NCBI RefSeq assembly: GCF_003672135.1
Contig: NC_039506.1
Location: forward strand, 11,036,001-11,100,000
Length of the DNA: 64,000 nt
Source of the DNA: Ooceraea biroi
Lineage: Eukaryota; Arthropoda; Insecta; Hymenoptera; Formicidae
Reading direction: 5' to 3'
The position numbers were made by a program, and so were the translations under genes. Positions 13,800 through 25,324 of this stretch are shown one piece after another. How positions within the stretch are numbered: the stretch's first letter is position 1; each line of letters starts with the position of its first letter. Below the pieces are notes generated by a model that did not search any database, was not told where the DNA came from, and was given only the letters and a program-made list of their open reading frames with translations.

Positions 13800-14025
13800 A
13801 AGGAAAATTAATTAATTAAAAAATTAATTAATGCGAGTGTGCGTCATAGGTATGCGCGTTTTCGAAAATAAGATCAAGGAACGAAATATACCCGAGTCGT
13901 TCAGTCGGTGACTTCGGTCGACTCTACTCGATGCGCACTCTCGATTCTTGTTTTTCTACTTCGAGTGTCACGTGGTTACGTTACGGGGATGTCCGATGTT
14001 TACGCATTAAGTAGCAATAACTTGT
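13800..14025. promoter_or_regulatory. Putative shared promoter between the PXMP2-like and UPF0390-like genes
   Basis: This lies between two divergent genes. A CACGTG E-box sits at 13969-13974 (tcacgtgg). A good donor follows (aataacttgtaagt, GT near 14022), suggesting a short 5' non-coding exon for the plus-strand gene at about 13.95-14.02 kb. The rest of 13.2-14.88 kb is AT-rich with no coding signal. The promoter call is inference from layout and motifs. Confidence 0.35.
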
Positions 14026-14885
14026 AAGTAAATTCTTTGCGACGCTCGAGATAGGTGTGAGCCTAAGGTGTACAGACTGAATGACGTATAACACTTTATA
14101 CGTCAGTACATATTTGATAAATATTCGTAAGTCAACGCTGGACAAGTTTCTTTACGTAAGCTGCATATCTTATAGCAAAACTCTTTAAATAATGCAAAGC
14201 TGACCTATAATACGAAGGTGTCAAACTGCTGTAATGCAAAGTACGCGGTGGTAGAATTGTAATATCGCATTGGTTATAATTAAAATTCAGTGATTTTAGT
14301 CACAGCTCGTGTGAGTGTCACGAACGCTGTGACATAACCTCCACGTGCATGGAGAATAAATTAATCTTATAACATTATTACTTTCGTAAATGATAATATG
14401 AATTATTGTGATTGTTACGTCAAGATACTACGTATAATTACATTTTGTTTCGCATTTACATATTGCGTCTTTGATAAATTTGGTAGCTGTAAAAATTTGT
14501 GTAACCGCATAATTATGATCCATAGTTTTGTATAATATCATATAAATTCATATTATAATTGATTATAACTCTCTTAAGAAAGTATAATAATATAATAATA
14601 GAATATTATGTACATATATTAGGGACACATACATACCAGTATACATATAACATAATATTTATAAATATATTATTATAATTTTAATATTTATGAATATATT
14701 ATTACAATTTATGAATATAAGTTAGGAACATTATTTCTTCTGTATTTATTTTATTTTTTATGAATATAGGGATTTAGAGAGATTATTTCTTCTGTATTAA
14801 TTTTTTTAAATTTTTTCTTTTATATGTAGAGAGATATACAAGTGATATTTTAAACCTATATACAACACGGTGATAAAATCTAAAA

Positions 14886-15263
14886 ATGCCGCAAGGAAAG
14901 CTTAAAGTTAAAACAAAATTGCCAGTCTCCGCAAAAAAGGCAAAGGCTAATAAACCCAAGAAGAAAGGCGCTGCTGTTCAAAGACGTGGAAGTAAGTGAT
15001 GCCAACAACGAGAGAAAACAATCACAAAATCAATTACATAATAATGTTGCTACTAACATTGAGCACAACATTAAAATATTAATATTCTTTTTCAAGATGC
15101 TCCTGTGCAGCCCAAGAAGACAAAGTTTCAGGAAACCCAGAAATTGAAGAAGATGATTACGAAAACGGTAAACACCGTTGTGGAGGATGAACTGCGCGAG
15201 AGAGCTCTAGAGGGAAGGAAGACTCTCACGAAGAAAGACTCGGCTAGTTCACAAAAGAAATGA
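14886..15263 (+). CDS. UPF0390 / C19orf53 (Leydig cell tumour 10 kDa) homologue
   Basis: Small, very basic protein of 90 residues from two exons, 14886-14991 and 15097-15263, joined in phase (A|AT gives Asn). It starts MPQGKLKVKTKLPVSAKKAK, the conserved opening of the UPF0390 family, followed by a Lys/Pro-rich stretch (NKPKKKGAAVQRRG). It ends with a predicted helix containing KFQETQKLKKMITKTVN and ELRERALEGRKTL. Homologues in other animals are about the same size and nucleolar/ribosome-associated; the molecular role is poorly defined. The ATG is the first in the exon and fits the family start. The 5' UTR probably has an upstream exon near 14.0 kb. Confidence 0.88.
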
Positions 15264-15799
15264 TATATTAAGTAACTGCTCTTGCGCTTGCGCAAGTGGC
15301 TAATGTATTGTAAATATTAACTAAACGGTATTAATGTTTGTTCGTTAAATAAGAAAAGGGATGAAAAAGAAAAGATTTGCCTCTCTTTATTTATCGCGCT
15401 GACATCTTTGAAGCTTAGCTTATATTTAAACAACATTTACAAATTCGCCACACGTAAACTCACCAATTCGATCGGATCTTTCCCTTTCGATCAGAATAAA
15501 TATCAATTAATATTATTACTTAGATTACAGAGGAATATTATACAAAAACGGCCTTATGGCACTGTGCCTTTCGAAACAATTTTAACGTTGAAAACAAAAG
15601 TGATCGCGCGCGTCGTTGTTGTCATTCGTTTGTAATGAAGTACAAACTTGCCAGAGTAATTTAGTGCATCAAAGTCGCATATATTATCTCTTCTTAACAC
15701 TCGCGTACTCTCTAAATCACATTGTATCAAGGCTGCTCCGGGCATCATAGCACTTGCGGTTCTTTCGATCCTCAAAAGATCTCCTTTCTGGGATTTATT

Positions 15800-18700
15800 T
15801 TATGGAGAAGCCACCTACAATTTAACAATTTTTTTAAGTACAGAAAAGCAAACGTAACAATGAGTCGAAAGGATTAAAAGTATCTAGAGATTCGAAATTT
15901 TTACCACTAGCAAGTGTCCACTCTGCCGATTTTTGCTAATTGCCGGAGTGCTGCCGGTTTTAAATTCGATGACTCCTTCTTTACCACTGACTAGCTTGTG
16001 AGACACACTGAAACACGGTACGAACATTAGTGGAACTAGGATACACTGAGATAAATAATAATCGATTTGTTGGATTAAATTTTAATTAATATATTCTTTA
16101 CTAGCATCCCCCGTCACGGCTTCGCCCGTGATATTTATATGTAGAATTAAATAAAAACACATTTTATCCCTTCTCACCCGTTAGGGGTGGAATTTCGGAA
16201 AACCCACCCTTAGTGAGCACCTACGTGATAGTAGGAATATACCCTTAAAATTTCAAGTCGATAGGTGCAGTGGTTCGGGCTGCACGTTGATGAGTCAGTG
16301 AGTGAGTGGTATTTGGCTTATATATATAGATATACAGTGCTGGCAAAAAGTTCCGGAACGGTTAAAAATCTTGGAAAATAATGATTTAGTGGAAAAATGT
16401 TTCAAACAAAAAGTATAGGGCTTAAAAAAATCTATTAGATGATGATACACACTCATACACGCACACATACGCACGCGCGCGCACACACACACACACACAA
16501 AAGAGGTGTAAATCCGACCGTACAACCTCCACGCGGTACACCTTGGGTAATTCTAATGCCGGCGGTACTGTGTAACCTTCAAGCCTTATAAGTCAAAAAG
16601 TACGTAAGAGAAAAAAAATTTATTATAGCGTTTCGAAAAGCTCTCGAGCTAAGCTACAAGAATATGGAATAAAAAATAGGGGTTTCCATTTAAGATTTTT
16701 ATGTTGACCATGACCGGGCTTTCCAAGGTCATACCAAGGGCAAATATGTATCATCATCTAATAGATTTTTTTAAGCCCTATACTTTTTGTTTGAAACATT
16801 TTTCCACTAAATCATTATTTTCTAAGATTTTTAACTGTTCCGGAACTTTTTGCCAGCACTGTATATAGATTTACAATCACGCACCAACTGAATTCGATGG
16901 AAGCAAATTTAGATTTAAGTGAGTTTTGATTAGCTTTGATAGACGCTAATCAAACAACAAATACGCAAATTATTTGGAGGGTACTTACGATTCGGTATTA
17001 ACGATTTTGAGAATGCTCCGGTTACTAGTAATATCAATTGCTTTCGTTAAAGCTTCTATTATGTGCGGAACTTCCAAGATGAGATCGCCCTAAGAAAAAT
17101 AAAATAATAGAAATTCGTAAGAATACCGTTTACTCAATTATTTTTACTTATTTGCCTTATTATGTAAGAAAAGTATTCCACCTTACAATTTAAAATGATT
17201 TTTCTAGTAGTTTGTTCTAATTTGACTTGTAATTTTTAATTATCAAATTTATCTCTATCATCGGCATTTATTTTCCTAGATTTATTGAAATTCCGAAAAA
17301 AAACAAACCTTATCCTTTTTCAATTCAGGTGGTATCCTGACAATAAGTAAATTATCGGACTCTCCAGTGACAACCAACTCCTCGATAGCCTTGTAAGGTA
17401 GGCGATGCTTAAGCTTGAAAGTCTTGAGCGTGTCGAGAATGTACACGGCATTCTCCGTTAAAATGAGCACTCGCTCGCGCGGCTTGTAACCGTGCCGATC
17501 GTACTTGATGACGGGAGTTGCGTACTAAAAAATGTATTTCAATTTAAGCTTCTATTTTTTAGGATTAACTTAAGTTAAATAAAGTGTAATTTAATATAGT
17601 GAAAAGAGAGATATATATGTATATATAAATATAATATATTTTTTCATGAAAAAAAATTAGTGTTACCTTTATATTTTCTCCGGAAGGCAGGATATTATTG
17701 ATAAAGCTCTGTCGCAGCGCTTTGTGTTCCTGACCGAGACGATCGATTCGGAATCTTGGACCTAGACTCTTCGCGTAGGATTTTTTCTTGCCTTTAAATA
17801 AGGACTCGGCAAGAATCTTCAACTCAAAGTGCTCCTTATCTTCCTTTTTCAATGCCATTCGGTAACAACGGGCTTTCCATCGCTTGTGCATTACACGCAA
17901 ATGCTCTGATGCCTGCGATTAGATATTTATTATATTAATTATTAGTTGAGCAAGACAATATGTATATGATATATATATATATAATTATATCAATTTTAGT
18001 TATTGTATATACATATAAATATTCAAGCATATGATTTCGATTTTGCTGAAAATCTTTATATAGAAGAATAAAAGAAAATGATTGTACCTCTCGGCAAGCG
18101 TATGGACATGGTGGCCAGTAGTTATTTAAGACACGTGGTGGCAATGTCTTGGAGAGTCTAATGAGCCATTGCGATTTCGCCAGTTCGATAAATGCCACAT
18201 TAATCTCAGTAGGCGGTCCGTTCCGAGTGATGAAGCCTTGAATGAATCTATACCACATTACCAAAACAAAATTAGTACACTGTACACATATGAAAAATAT
18301 TAATTATAATATAAAATAAAAAAATAAAATGTGTGTGTGTACGAGATATAAAGTATAATAAAAAACTAATAGAAAACGTTAAATAATACAATAAGTATTT
18401 TTTTAAATAAAAAGTGGAAAATGAGGTAGAGGAAAAAATACCTGCGGATAGTAACAACCGCCTTTCGACGCTTCTTCGCTTCGCGTTTCGCAATCCATCT
18501 ACGAATGTACTGTTGGAAGACAATCGCCGCTGCTCGCATCTCCAAATATTTTCTTCTCATTAATATACCCTTCCACTTGCTTTGGATAATGGCGGCTATT
18601 TCGTGTTTCTTCACTTGGAACGCATCTTCCGTGTAAAATAACGTCTTCGGCAATCGAATAAATAACTTTGTACTGCAATAGTCACAAAATTCAATTCAGT

Positions 18701-21700
18701 TTCAATATGTTTAATAGTCATTAATGAGTTTTGGTTCAGTGGGTCATGTTTAATGCAGGAATCACGGTCTTACTTGCCCATCCTGTATTCGTCGCGCTCG
18801 TAGCCGAGATAACATACGAGCATTTGAACGCCCTCCTTCGCCGGGCCGTGATAATTTGGCCAGGTTTCAGAGCAAAGGCTCTTGTAACGCTGCAAGAATT
18901 GCTCGTATGGTCTTCGATATGCGAAACCGGCGCGCCTCACTCGTAGATTCTCCATCAGGCCCAAGTACTTCACTTGATGCAACACGATCTTTTCGTTGAA
19001 TTGATCTAAAAGCGAGAGCTTCATGAAGACTTCTCTTGAAAGATGCAATGATACGATCTAATCATTTTCGCCAAGCACGTCAAGAGTCGAATGAAGATTT
19101 TAAACGTTATTAAAAATATTTAACGATTAAAAAATAAAAGTGGCGTTTTGGATAAGGAGATTGATGACGAGTAATTGAATAAAAATTACTTTGTTTCAAT
19201 TTGGTTTTATGATAAATTGGTTTTATACTTACTGGCCATTTTAAAGTCGTTGGGCTTGATGCAGCGAATGTAAGATGGTTCCTTGCCCATGAGGATTTCG
19301 ACCAGATTATTCAAGCTATTCTTGAATTGAGTTATAGCAGTTTCCGGACGTTTTTTACTCGTTAAATCTTTCACGTCGAATACATTCTGTACATTAAAGC
19401 CAGAAATGCAACGTATATTTAAAATTTGAGAAAATCAAAGAGTGGGAGTAGTTTACTTGTGAATGTTAAAATCTTACCTTTGTGATGGAGTTTGTCGTGT
19501 GCGACATAACTTCACGCAAATCCCGGAATAATAGATCATTATTCTTCTCGAGAAATCCGCGTACGTTATACGTCACGTCGCCGGCGTAATGTACCAATCT
19601 GAATTCCTGAAGCATTAATAAGATTATCTTTATATTTTATAGCATGCTTAATTTTGTGTTTAAAAGATTAACACAAAACAATTATCGTAAAAATATTATC
19701 TAAATAAATTATTAATATTAAATAACTCACACAAATATGTATATAATCACACAAAAATTTAAAGTTAATCTAAATAAAATAAAATAATTTAGAAGAAGAA
19801 ATTGGAAGAAGAAATAAGAATTTTCTTCTTTCTCTCATTAGTTCCAATATATTAGGTGTATGCAAAAGTTTTAATCTTTTTTCAGCGCTCTGGTATTATT
19901 ATTTGAACTTTAAATAAATTCTTGCTTCTTTTACATTTTTGAAGAGTTGGCATCGAAGTTTGTAAAACGTTATGAGTTAAGGATAAACATAGCTTCGAAA
20001 AACAATAGTGAACGCGATGAACAATGAAAAACTATACATGCTTTCAGCAAACTATTTTGAACTTGAACTGAAAAGTTTTTCCGCACAGGACGTATTCACT
20101 CGACTTGGCGCCTTCGGATTACCAATCAATGTAGTATTTTTAACTAAATAATACTTTCGAGATGTGGCTGAGAAAAACAAAAAAAAAACTTTTTTCGCAA
20201 GGAATTTAAAATTTATCCGAGGGATGGCAGAAAATCGTAAAAAGCGAGGGCAAATATTTTAACGACTGAATCGTATTATATATATTATACACCTAAAGTG
20301 AAAACGTGCAAAAAAATGACCAAAATTGTTGCATGCACCTAATAATTAATACATAAGTAATTAACGAATTCTTACATCTCGACCCATAATTTTCTGTGTT
20401 TGTAAGTCTGCCTTCTGATGACTGATGTAGTGGGGATGGTTGCTTAGATTCACGTTCAATTTCTCCAAGAAACTCATGTCTGTCGGTTCGCCAGGCCGCA
20501 AGCATTCTTCGTCCATCAATGATATCATACCTGCCACATGGACGATTAATTAACAACAGCACGTAATCGCGAATGTGATTGATCGTGCTTTATATCGGGC
20601 TTCTATAAAGATTCAACCTTTATACTTCTCCTCGATTAAGTCACAGATAATCTTATTGTTGAAATACTCTACGTTCTCCCAAGCTATTCCTTCGCGCAAG
20701 TACTCCTCCTGCTCCGACTTTAGTGTCAGCTGGATGAACAGCTGCTGCAATTTCTCGTTGCAAAAATTGATGCAGAACTGCTCGAAGCTACATCGAAGTA
20801 ATCAGAGAGAGAGAATTATCGTTCCGTAATTGAAGACGTTGAAAAAGATGGAGGTATATACAGGGTGTTTCCTAAGTAAGTAGACAAACTTAAGGAGGAT
20901 ATTCCTTGGCTTATTTTAAGAAGAAAAGGTCATATAAACATATGTCCTAAACTGCTTTGTTTTCCAAAAAAAGTACATCACTGTTTTCGTTCACTTTTCG
21001 GATAGCGTGCTTTTGCAGTACGAGTCAACAGCGGTGGGGATGGAGTGGGGATGGTCAATTTTTGAACAGGAAGTTTGCCAATCGATGGATCGGTTGAGGT
21101 ACTCAAAGACCAAACCATTTATGGCCTGCAAGATCCCCAGACTTAAATCCAGTAGATTTTTTTCTATGGGGACAGCTTAAATCTTTAGTTTACGCTACAC
21201 CTATTCAAAATGAAGATCTCAGAAATCGCATAATAGATGGATGTGAAAGAATACGTAACACTCCAGGTATTTTTGAGCGTGTACGTCAATCAATGGAAAG
21301 GAGAGTTGAGGCGTGTATCATGGCTGCAGGTGGACATTTTCAGCAATTACTGTGATGTTATTATTTTTCTTTTTAGTTACTATTTTCTTTTTCGTTATAA
21401 TTTTTCTTTTTGGTTACTATTGTTTTTCATTTGTTTCATTTGCAATAATACAAACTGTTCTATAATAAACGAAAAGTGAACGAAAACAGTGATGTACTTT
21501 TTTTTGGAAAACAAAGCAATTTAGGACATATGCTTATATGACCTTTTCTTCTTAAAATAAGCCAAGGAATATCCTCCTTAAGTTTGTCTACTTACTTAGG
21601 AAACACCCTGTATATATCTCACATAATTAATTTCTCTAGCAAGAAAAATTCCGTTCCCCAAATAAATACCATTGTAAAATGTAAAACATAAAAATATAAG

Positions 21701-24700
21701 TGCAATGTTAAATACCAAAAAACGTAATACACATAAAAAAATATATTTCTTAATATTTAAATTTAAATATTAAATATTTATTTATAAATGTATAAAACAC
21801 GATGAAAATGTAAAATGAAAGCCATAAGTTTGACGAAATGTTTTCTGTAATGTTAGCGCACATTCAACAGGTACCTGTTCTTCTGGAAGATTTCAAAACC
21901 GTAAATGTCCAAAATGCCCATGACCATTTTGCGCCGGGGATCAGTCTGAGGTTGCAGAGATTTGTTGAGTCTAGTCACGAGCCAGGTGAATAATCTGTCG
22001 TACACAGCCTTCGCTAGCGCGTCCCTCGCGTAAATAGCTAATTCTCTATTCAGTGGTGAAACCACCACGTCACCGTGAGCGTCTATGGTACGGTGAGTGA
22101 ACGCCTTTGCCAGTCGCTTCACGTCGCATCCTAGCAGCTGTACAATATCAGCTCATTAGCCGTTCGTATAATTGTACAATGCCATGGCATTGAATTTTGT
22201 TGAAGCATTGAAAAATCAAGCATGTAACAAGATAATTAAGAATAAAAATAGTTATGTAACGGAATGATGATTATGAAGATTGAAAACTCAAACATTCTCA
22301 AATAATATTCCGTTCATAATATGTTGTAATAAATATTCATTTCTAATGATATTTTAATTTTATAAATTCGTTAATTATTCTATCGAAAAAAATCTCATTG
22401 TTAAAAATAATTACCGCAGCTACGGCATCGACGGACGCCGGTTTCAGGATCTTTGCCACGCCCTCCTCCTCCGTGAAACCCACGTTACCCATGTGCAGCA
22501 CGGACGCGACTATGGCGAACAGGTCATTTTGTTCCTGCTGGGACATTTCCATGGTCTTCATCGCTCGGATGACCTCTCTGTACTGATTGGCGTCGTCGAT
22601 GGTATCCACCGTACCTTTCGTCTGAGATTTACGGAAACACGAGGAAATTGTAAACGAGACTTTGGTAAGAAGAAAAAAATTATAATTTAAAACGTGGAGA
22701 GAAAATACCGACTTAAAATGTAGAATGTTGAATACAAAATGTATGGAATATACTATACATATGAAATGCAATGTATGGCATATATGACCAAAATTGAATG
22801 CGCTTACACCGTTGCTCAGATAGAAGAAAGTGTCGAGGTTTCTTTTCAGGAACAGCTTTCGCAACGTGTCGTCGTCCGCGCCTGCCAAAAGCTGATAGAA
22901 GATATGAAAATTACGCTCGCCGACTGACTGATGTACAACTCGGGATTTCTCTAGCAAATAGTTTAAGATATTACCGCCAACTGGGTCTCCCTGGAAAAAA
23001 ATATTATCCAATCCTAAATAAATAAAACGCTTTTGCAAAAATAGTTCAATTAAAAGAAATTGATGGCTATTCTGATATTTGGCACAGATAATATGACTTT
23101 TTAAATTCTTACTAATTTTTAATCAGAAATAATTCATTTGTAAACATTAATATGGAAATCAAGCGTTAGCATACAAATTTTTTAATTTCTTTTAATTTTA
23201 ATCTCTCTAATTTTCAATTTCGCGAAAAAAGTTTCGTTTATTTCGTTTGATCCCATTTTATTTAATTATTTTATTATTTAAATTTTATTATTTAAACAAT
23301 TCTTATGTGAACCGGAATTTTACCTGAAAATTGAATTGTACGTCCATATATTTGCCGAAGCGGGATGAGTTGTCATTGCGATTGGTCTTCGCGTTACCGA
23401 ATGCCTCCAGCACGGGATTGCTGCCGATCAATTTTTCGTTCACCTCTTCGACCTGTTTCTTATGCCCGGTGGCTGCCGCTATAAACTCCAAGACCTTTTT
23501 GGATGCTTCCGTCTTCCCAGATCCCGATTCGCCTTAAATAAAACATAGAAATATGAGAAATAACTTGGTATTTAAAGCATGATAAAATTAATGAAACCGA
23601 AAATAATTTACTACTATACTAATAGCTGATCGCTTAAATATAAAATAAAAATGCGAGCTCTTACCTGAAATCAAGATACATTGATCGCGATTCTCCTTCG
23701 TCAAGGATTGATAAGCGGTGTCCGCCAGAGCAAAACTGCGGACAAGAAATTTACAATAAATGCAATTCAAGTAATCGCAACTTTGATTTATGTAGAATAT
23801 CCTGAATTGCGTGCTGACTCTTTCTTATCTTGAGAATTAATTTTCTTCCGAGAGACCATGCAAAATACAAGATACGCGGAATATGCTTACATGTGAGGAG
23901 GCGCCTCGAAGAAGTTCCTTCTGTGATAGTACTGGATGGTTTCCGGAGTGTAGATAGACAGTTTTTTGTACGGATTTACCGAGACGAGCACTTGACCGAT
24001 GTACGTCTGTTAATATCAAAGATGTATAATATGTTTAAAGTTTTATTACTCTTTATAAATTATTTTTATACATTTTTATCGTTTCGTGAAAGTAAGTTGA
24101 ATACATAGAATTAAATTTCTTCGTGTAAATTTCATTCTCTAAAAATGTATATAATTAATAAGATCAAGATTATATGGGACTTACTTTTTTTCATTAATTA
24201 TCACGCATCCATGCAAGATTAAAAATACGTTAAAAATTGAAAAAGTTACATCGAAATTTATCGTACATATTTTTAACAATGAATTAAACATACCATTGAC
24301 AGTCGATTTTTAATTAAATATATTATATCATTAACAGTTAATTTTGAATTAAATATATCATTGACAGTTGATTTTTCAACTTGTCCTAAGAGAATTAATT
24401 TCGCTTGTTACTCACGTAAATGAGATCCTCCTTGAATCGTTTCCGTAGATTGTCGATGAAGGCGGACTCGCTGCGAAAGTCTTCCAGCAGAACAAAGTCT
24501 TGAACGCCGACTCGGTCGCGTTCGTGCAATCCACGCTCCATGTTCCCGAGCAATTTCCGGTCGTGTTTGAAGACTTCCGGTTCCGCGCCAGGCTTGCTCA
24601 AGCCACCCCCGGTATCGGCTGTCTCCAAACTGCAAGCATTCGGGTCAAATTTTTGATTGACTGCTTTTATATCCGTTTATTTATCAATTAACATTTTGCG

Positions 24701-25324
24701 CAAATTTTAATGATAAATAATACGATTATTCGACGTAAGGTTTATACAAATAAGTTATTTATTATTTAATTTGCTTAAATTTATTTAAGCAAATTAAGAT
24801 TAATTTAACGTGCATTTGATTCTTTCATATTCGTCATTAAATTTTAAATTAAGAAAATTTTAGATTATGTTGAATTAATTGTGCATTTCCGTTGTTTTAA
24901 AGCGACGTTAAAAATTTATTTAACAGTTAACGTGCATAAAGTTATTCGCCATTTTATTTGGCCTTGCGAACGATAAAGACTCAGATTAGATATTGGAGCG
25001 GTTCGTAACATTCAACACTTGTAGACAATACAACCTACAGCAATAGATCGATCGACAAATATTTCTATGCCTCGAGCAAATGATAAAGAGACAGAAGAGA
25101 AAGTTGATAATATAAAATGCCGTATATATTAATTATCGATACAAGAATATAGTAATAATAATCGTCTTCGTTCCTGGAATAGCAGTAAAGTTTTATAAAA
25201 TTTTTGTCACTATTTAAATATATAAATTTTTGATGACTTAACAGATCCAGTTGATGAAATATTCGTAAATAAAGTTCTAAAAGTTATTTCGACAATCTCT
25301 AATCCATTGAAGAACTTACCCCAT
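15800..25324 (-). CDS. Myo61F: Unconventional class I myosin, MYO1C/Myo61F type
   Basis: Actin-based, membrane-binding single-headed motor. Coding exons 5' to 3': 25324-25320, 24629-24416, 24006-23891, 23735-23665, 23532-23324, 22990-22808, 22621-22415, 22137-21875, 20787-20618, 20530-20376, 19606-19478, 19386-19233, 19005-18774, 18672-18442, 18247-18088, 17912-17667, 17524-17309, 17089-16989, 16007-15905, 15814-15800. All phases agree; total 1059 residues, close to human MYO1C (1063). Motor head: P-loop GESGSGKT at residues 136-143, switch I NSSR at 190-193, switch II DIYGFE at 412-417. Neck: three IQ-like segments (IIQSKWKGILMRRKYL and two following). Tail: basic TH1 domain with ATPVIKYDRHGYKPRERVLI, ending GHLLVVASP. 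MYO1C rather than MYO1D type is shown by KLFIRLPKTLFYTEDAF and the TH1 motif. One donor is weak (GTTGAA after exon 20618). A second Met (MERGLHERDRVGVQDF) matches the short MYO1C isoform start. Confidence 0.93.
16100..16330. mobile_element. Probable non-LTR (LINE/SINE) 3'-end fragment
   Basis: In the penultimate Myo61F intron, a segment runs from ccccgtcacggcttcgcccg through gcagtggttcgggctgcacg to a GAGT-rich end. This is reminiscent of RTE-like retroposon tails common in insect genomes. No coding part is present. Recognition is by pattern only. Confidence 0.35.
16335..16861. mobile_element. Tc1-like non-autonomous DNA transposon (MITE), 527 bp
   Basis: Bounded by near-identical inverted repeats of about 118 bp (16335-16452 and 16744-16861), starting CAGTGCTGGCAAAAAGTTCC and flanked by TA on both sides. 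The interior has a (CA)n run at about 16466-16499 and no transposase. It lies in a Myo61F intron. The TA target and CAGTGCTGGC terminus fit the Tc1/mariner superfamily. Confidence 0.85.
19852..20342. mobile_element. Mariner-type MITE, copy 1 (about 490 bp)
   Basis: Termini TTAGGTGTATGCAAAAG and the inverted form ending gcatgcacctaa, flanked by TA dinucleotides, in a Myo61F intron. The interior contains CTTGGCGCCTTCGGATTA and GAGATGTGGCTGAGA, shared with a second copy at 45030-45509 in the kinesin gene. No intact transposase was seen. Confidence 0.75.
20861..21610 (+). mobile_element. IS630/Tc1-mariner element deletion derivative, 750 bp, with transposase remnant
   Basis: Inverted repeats of 140 and 141 bp (20861-21000 and 21470-21610) start cagggtgtttcctaagtaag and are flanked by TA. 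Between them, a plus-strand fragment at about 21110-21352 reads ARSPDLNPVDFFLWGQLKSL, then ends FQQLL and stop. This is the C-terminal catalytic block (PDLNPxDFFLW) of an IS630/mariner DDE transposase. The N-terminal two thirds are missing. The element sits in a Myo61F intron between exons 20787 and 21875. Confidence 0.88.
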
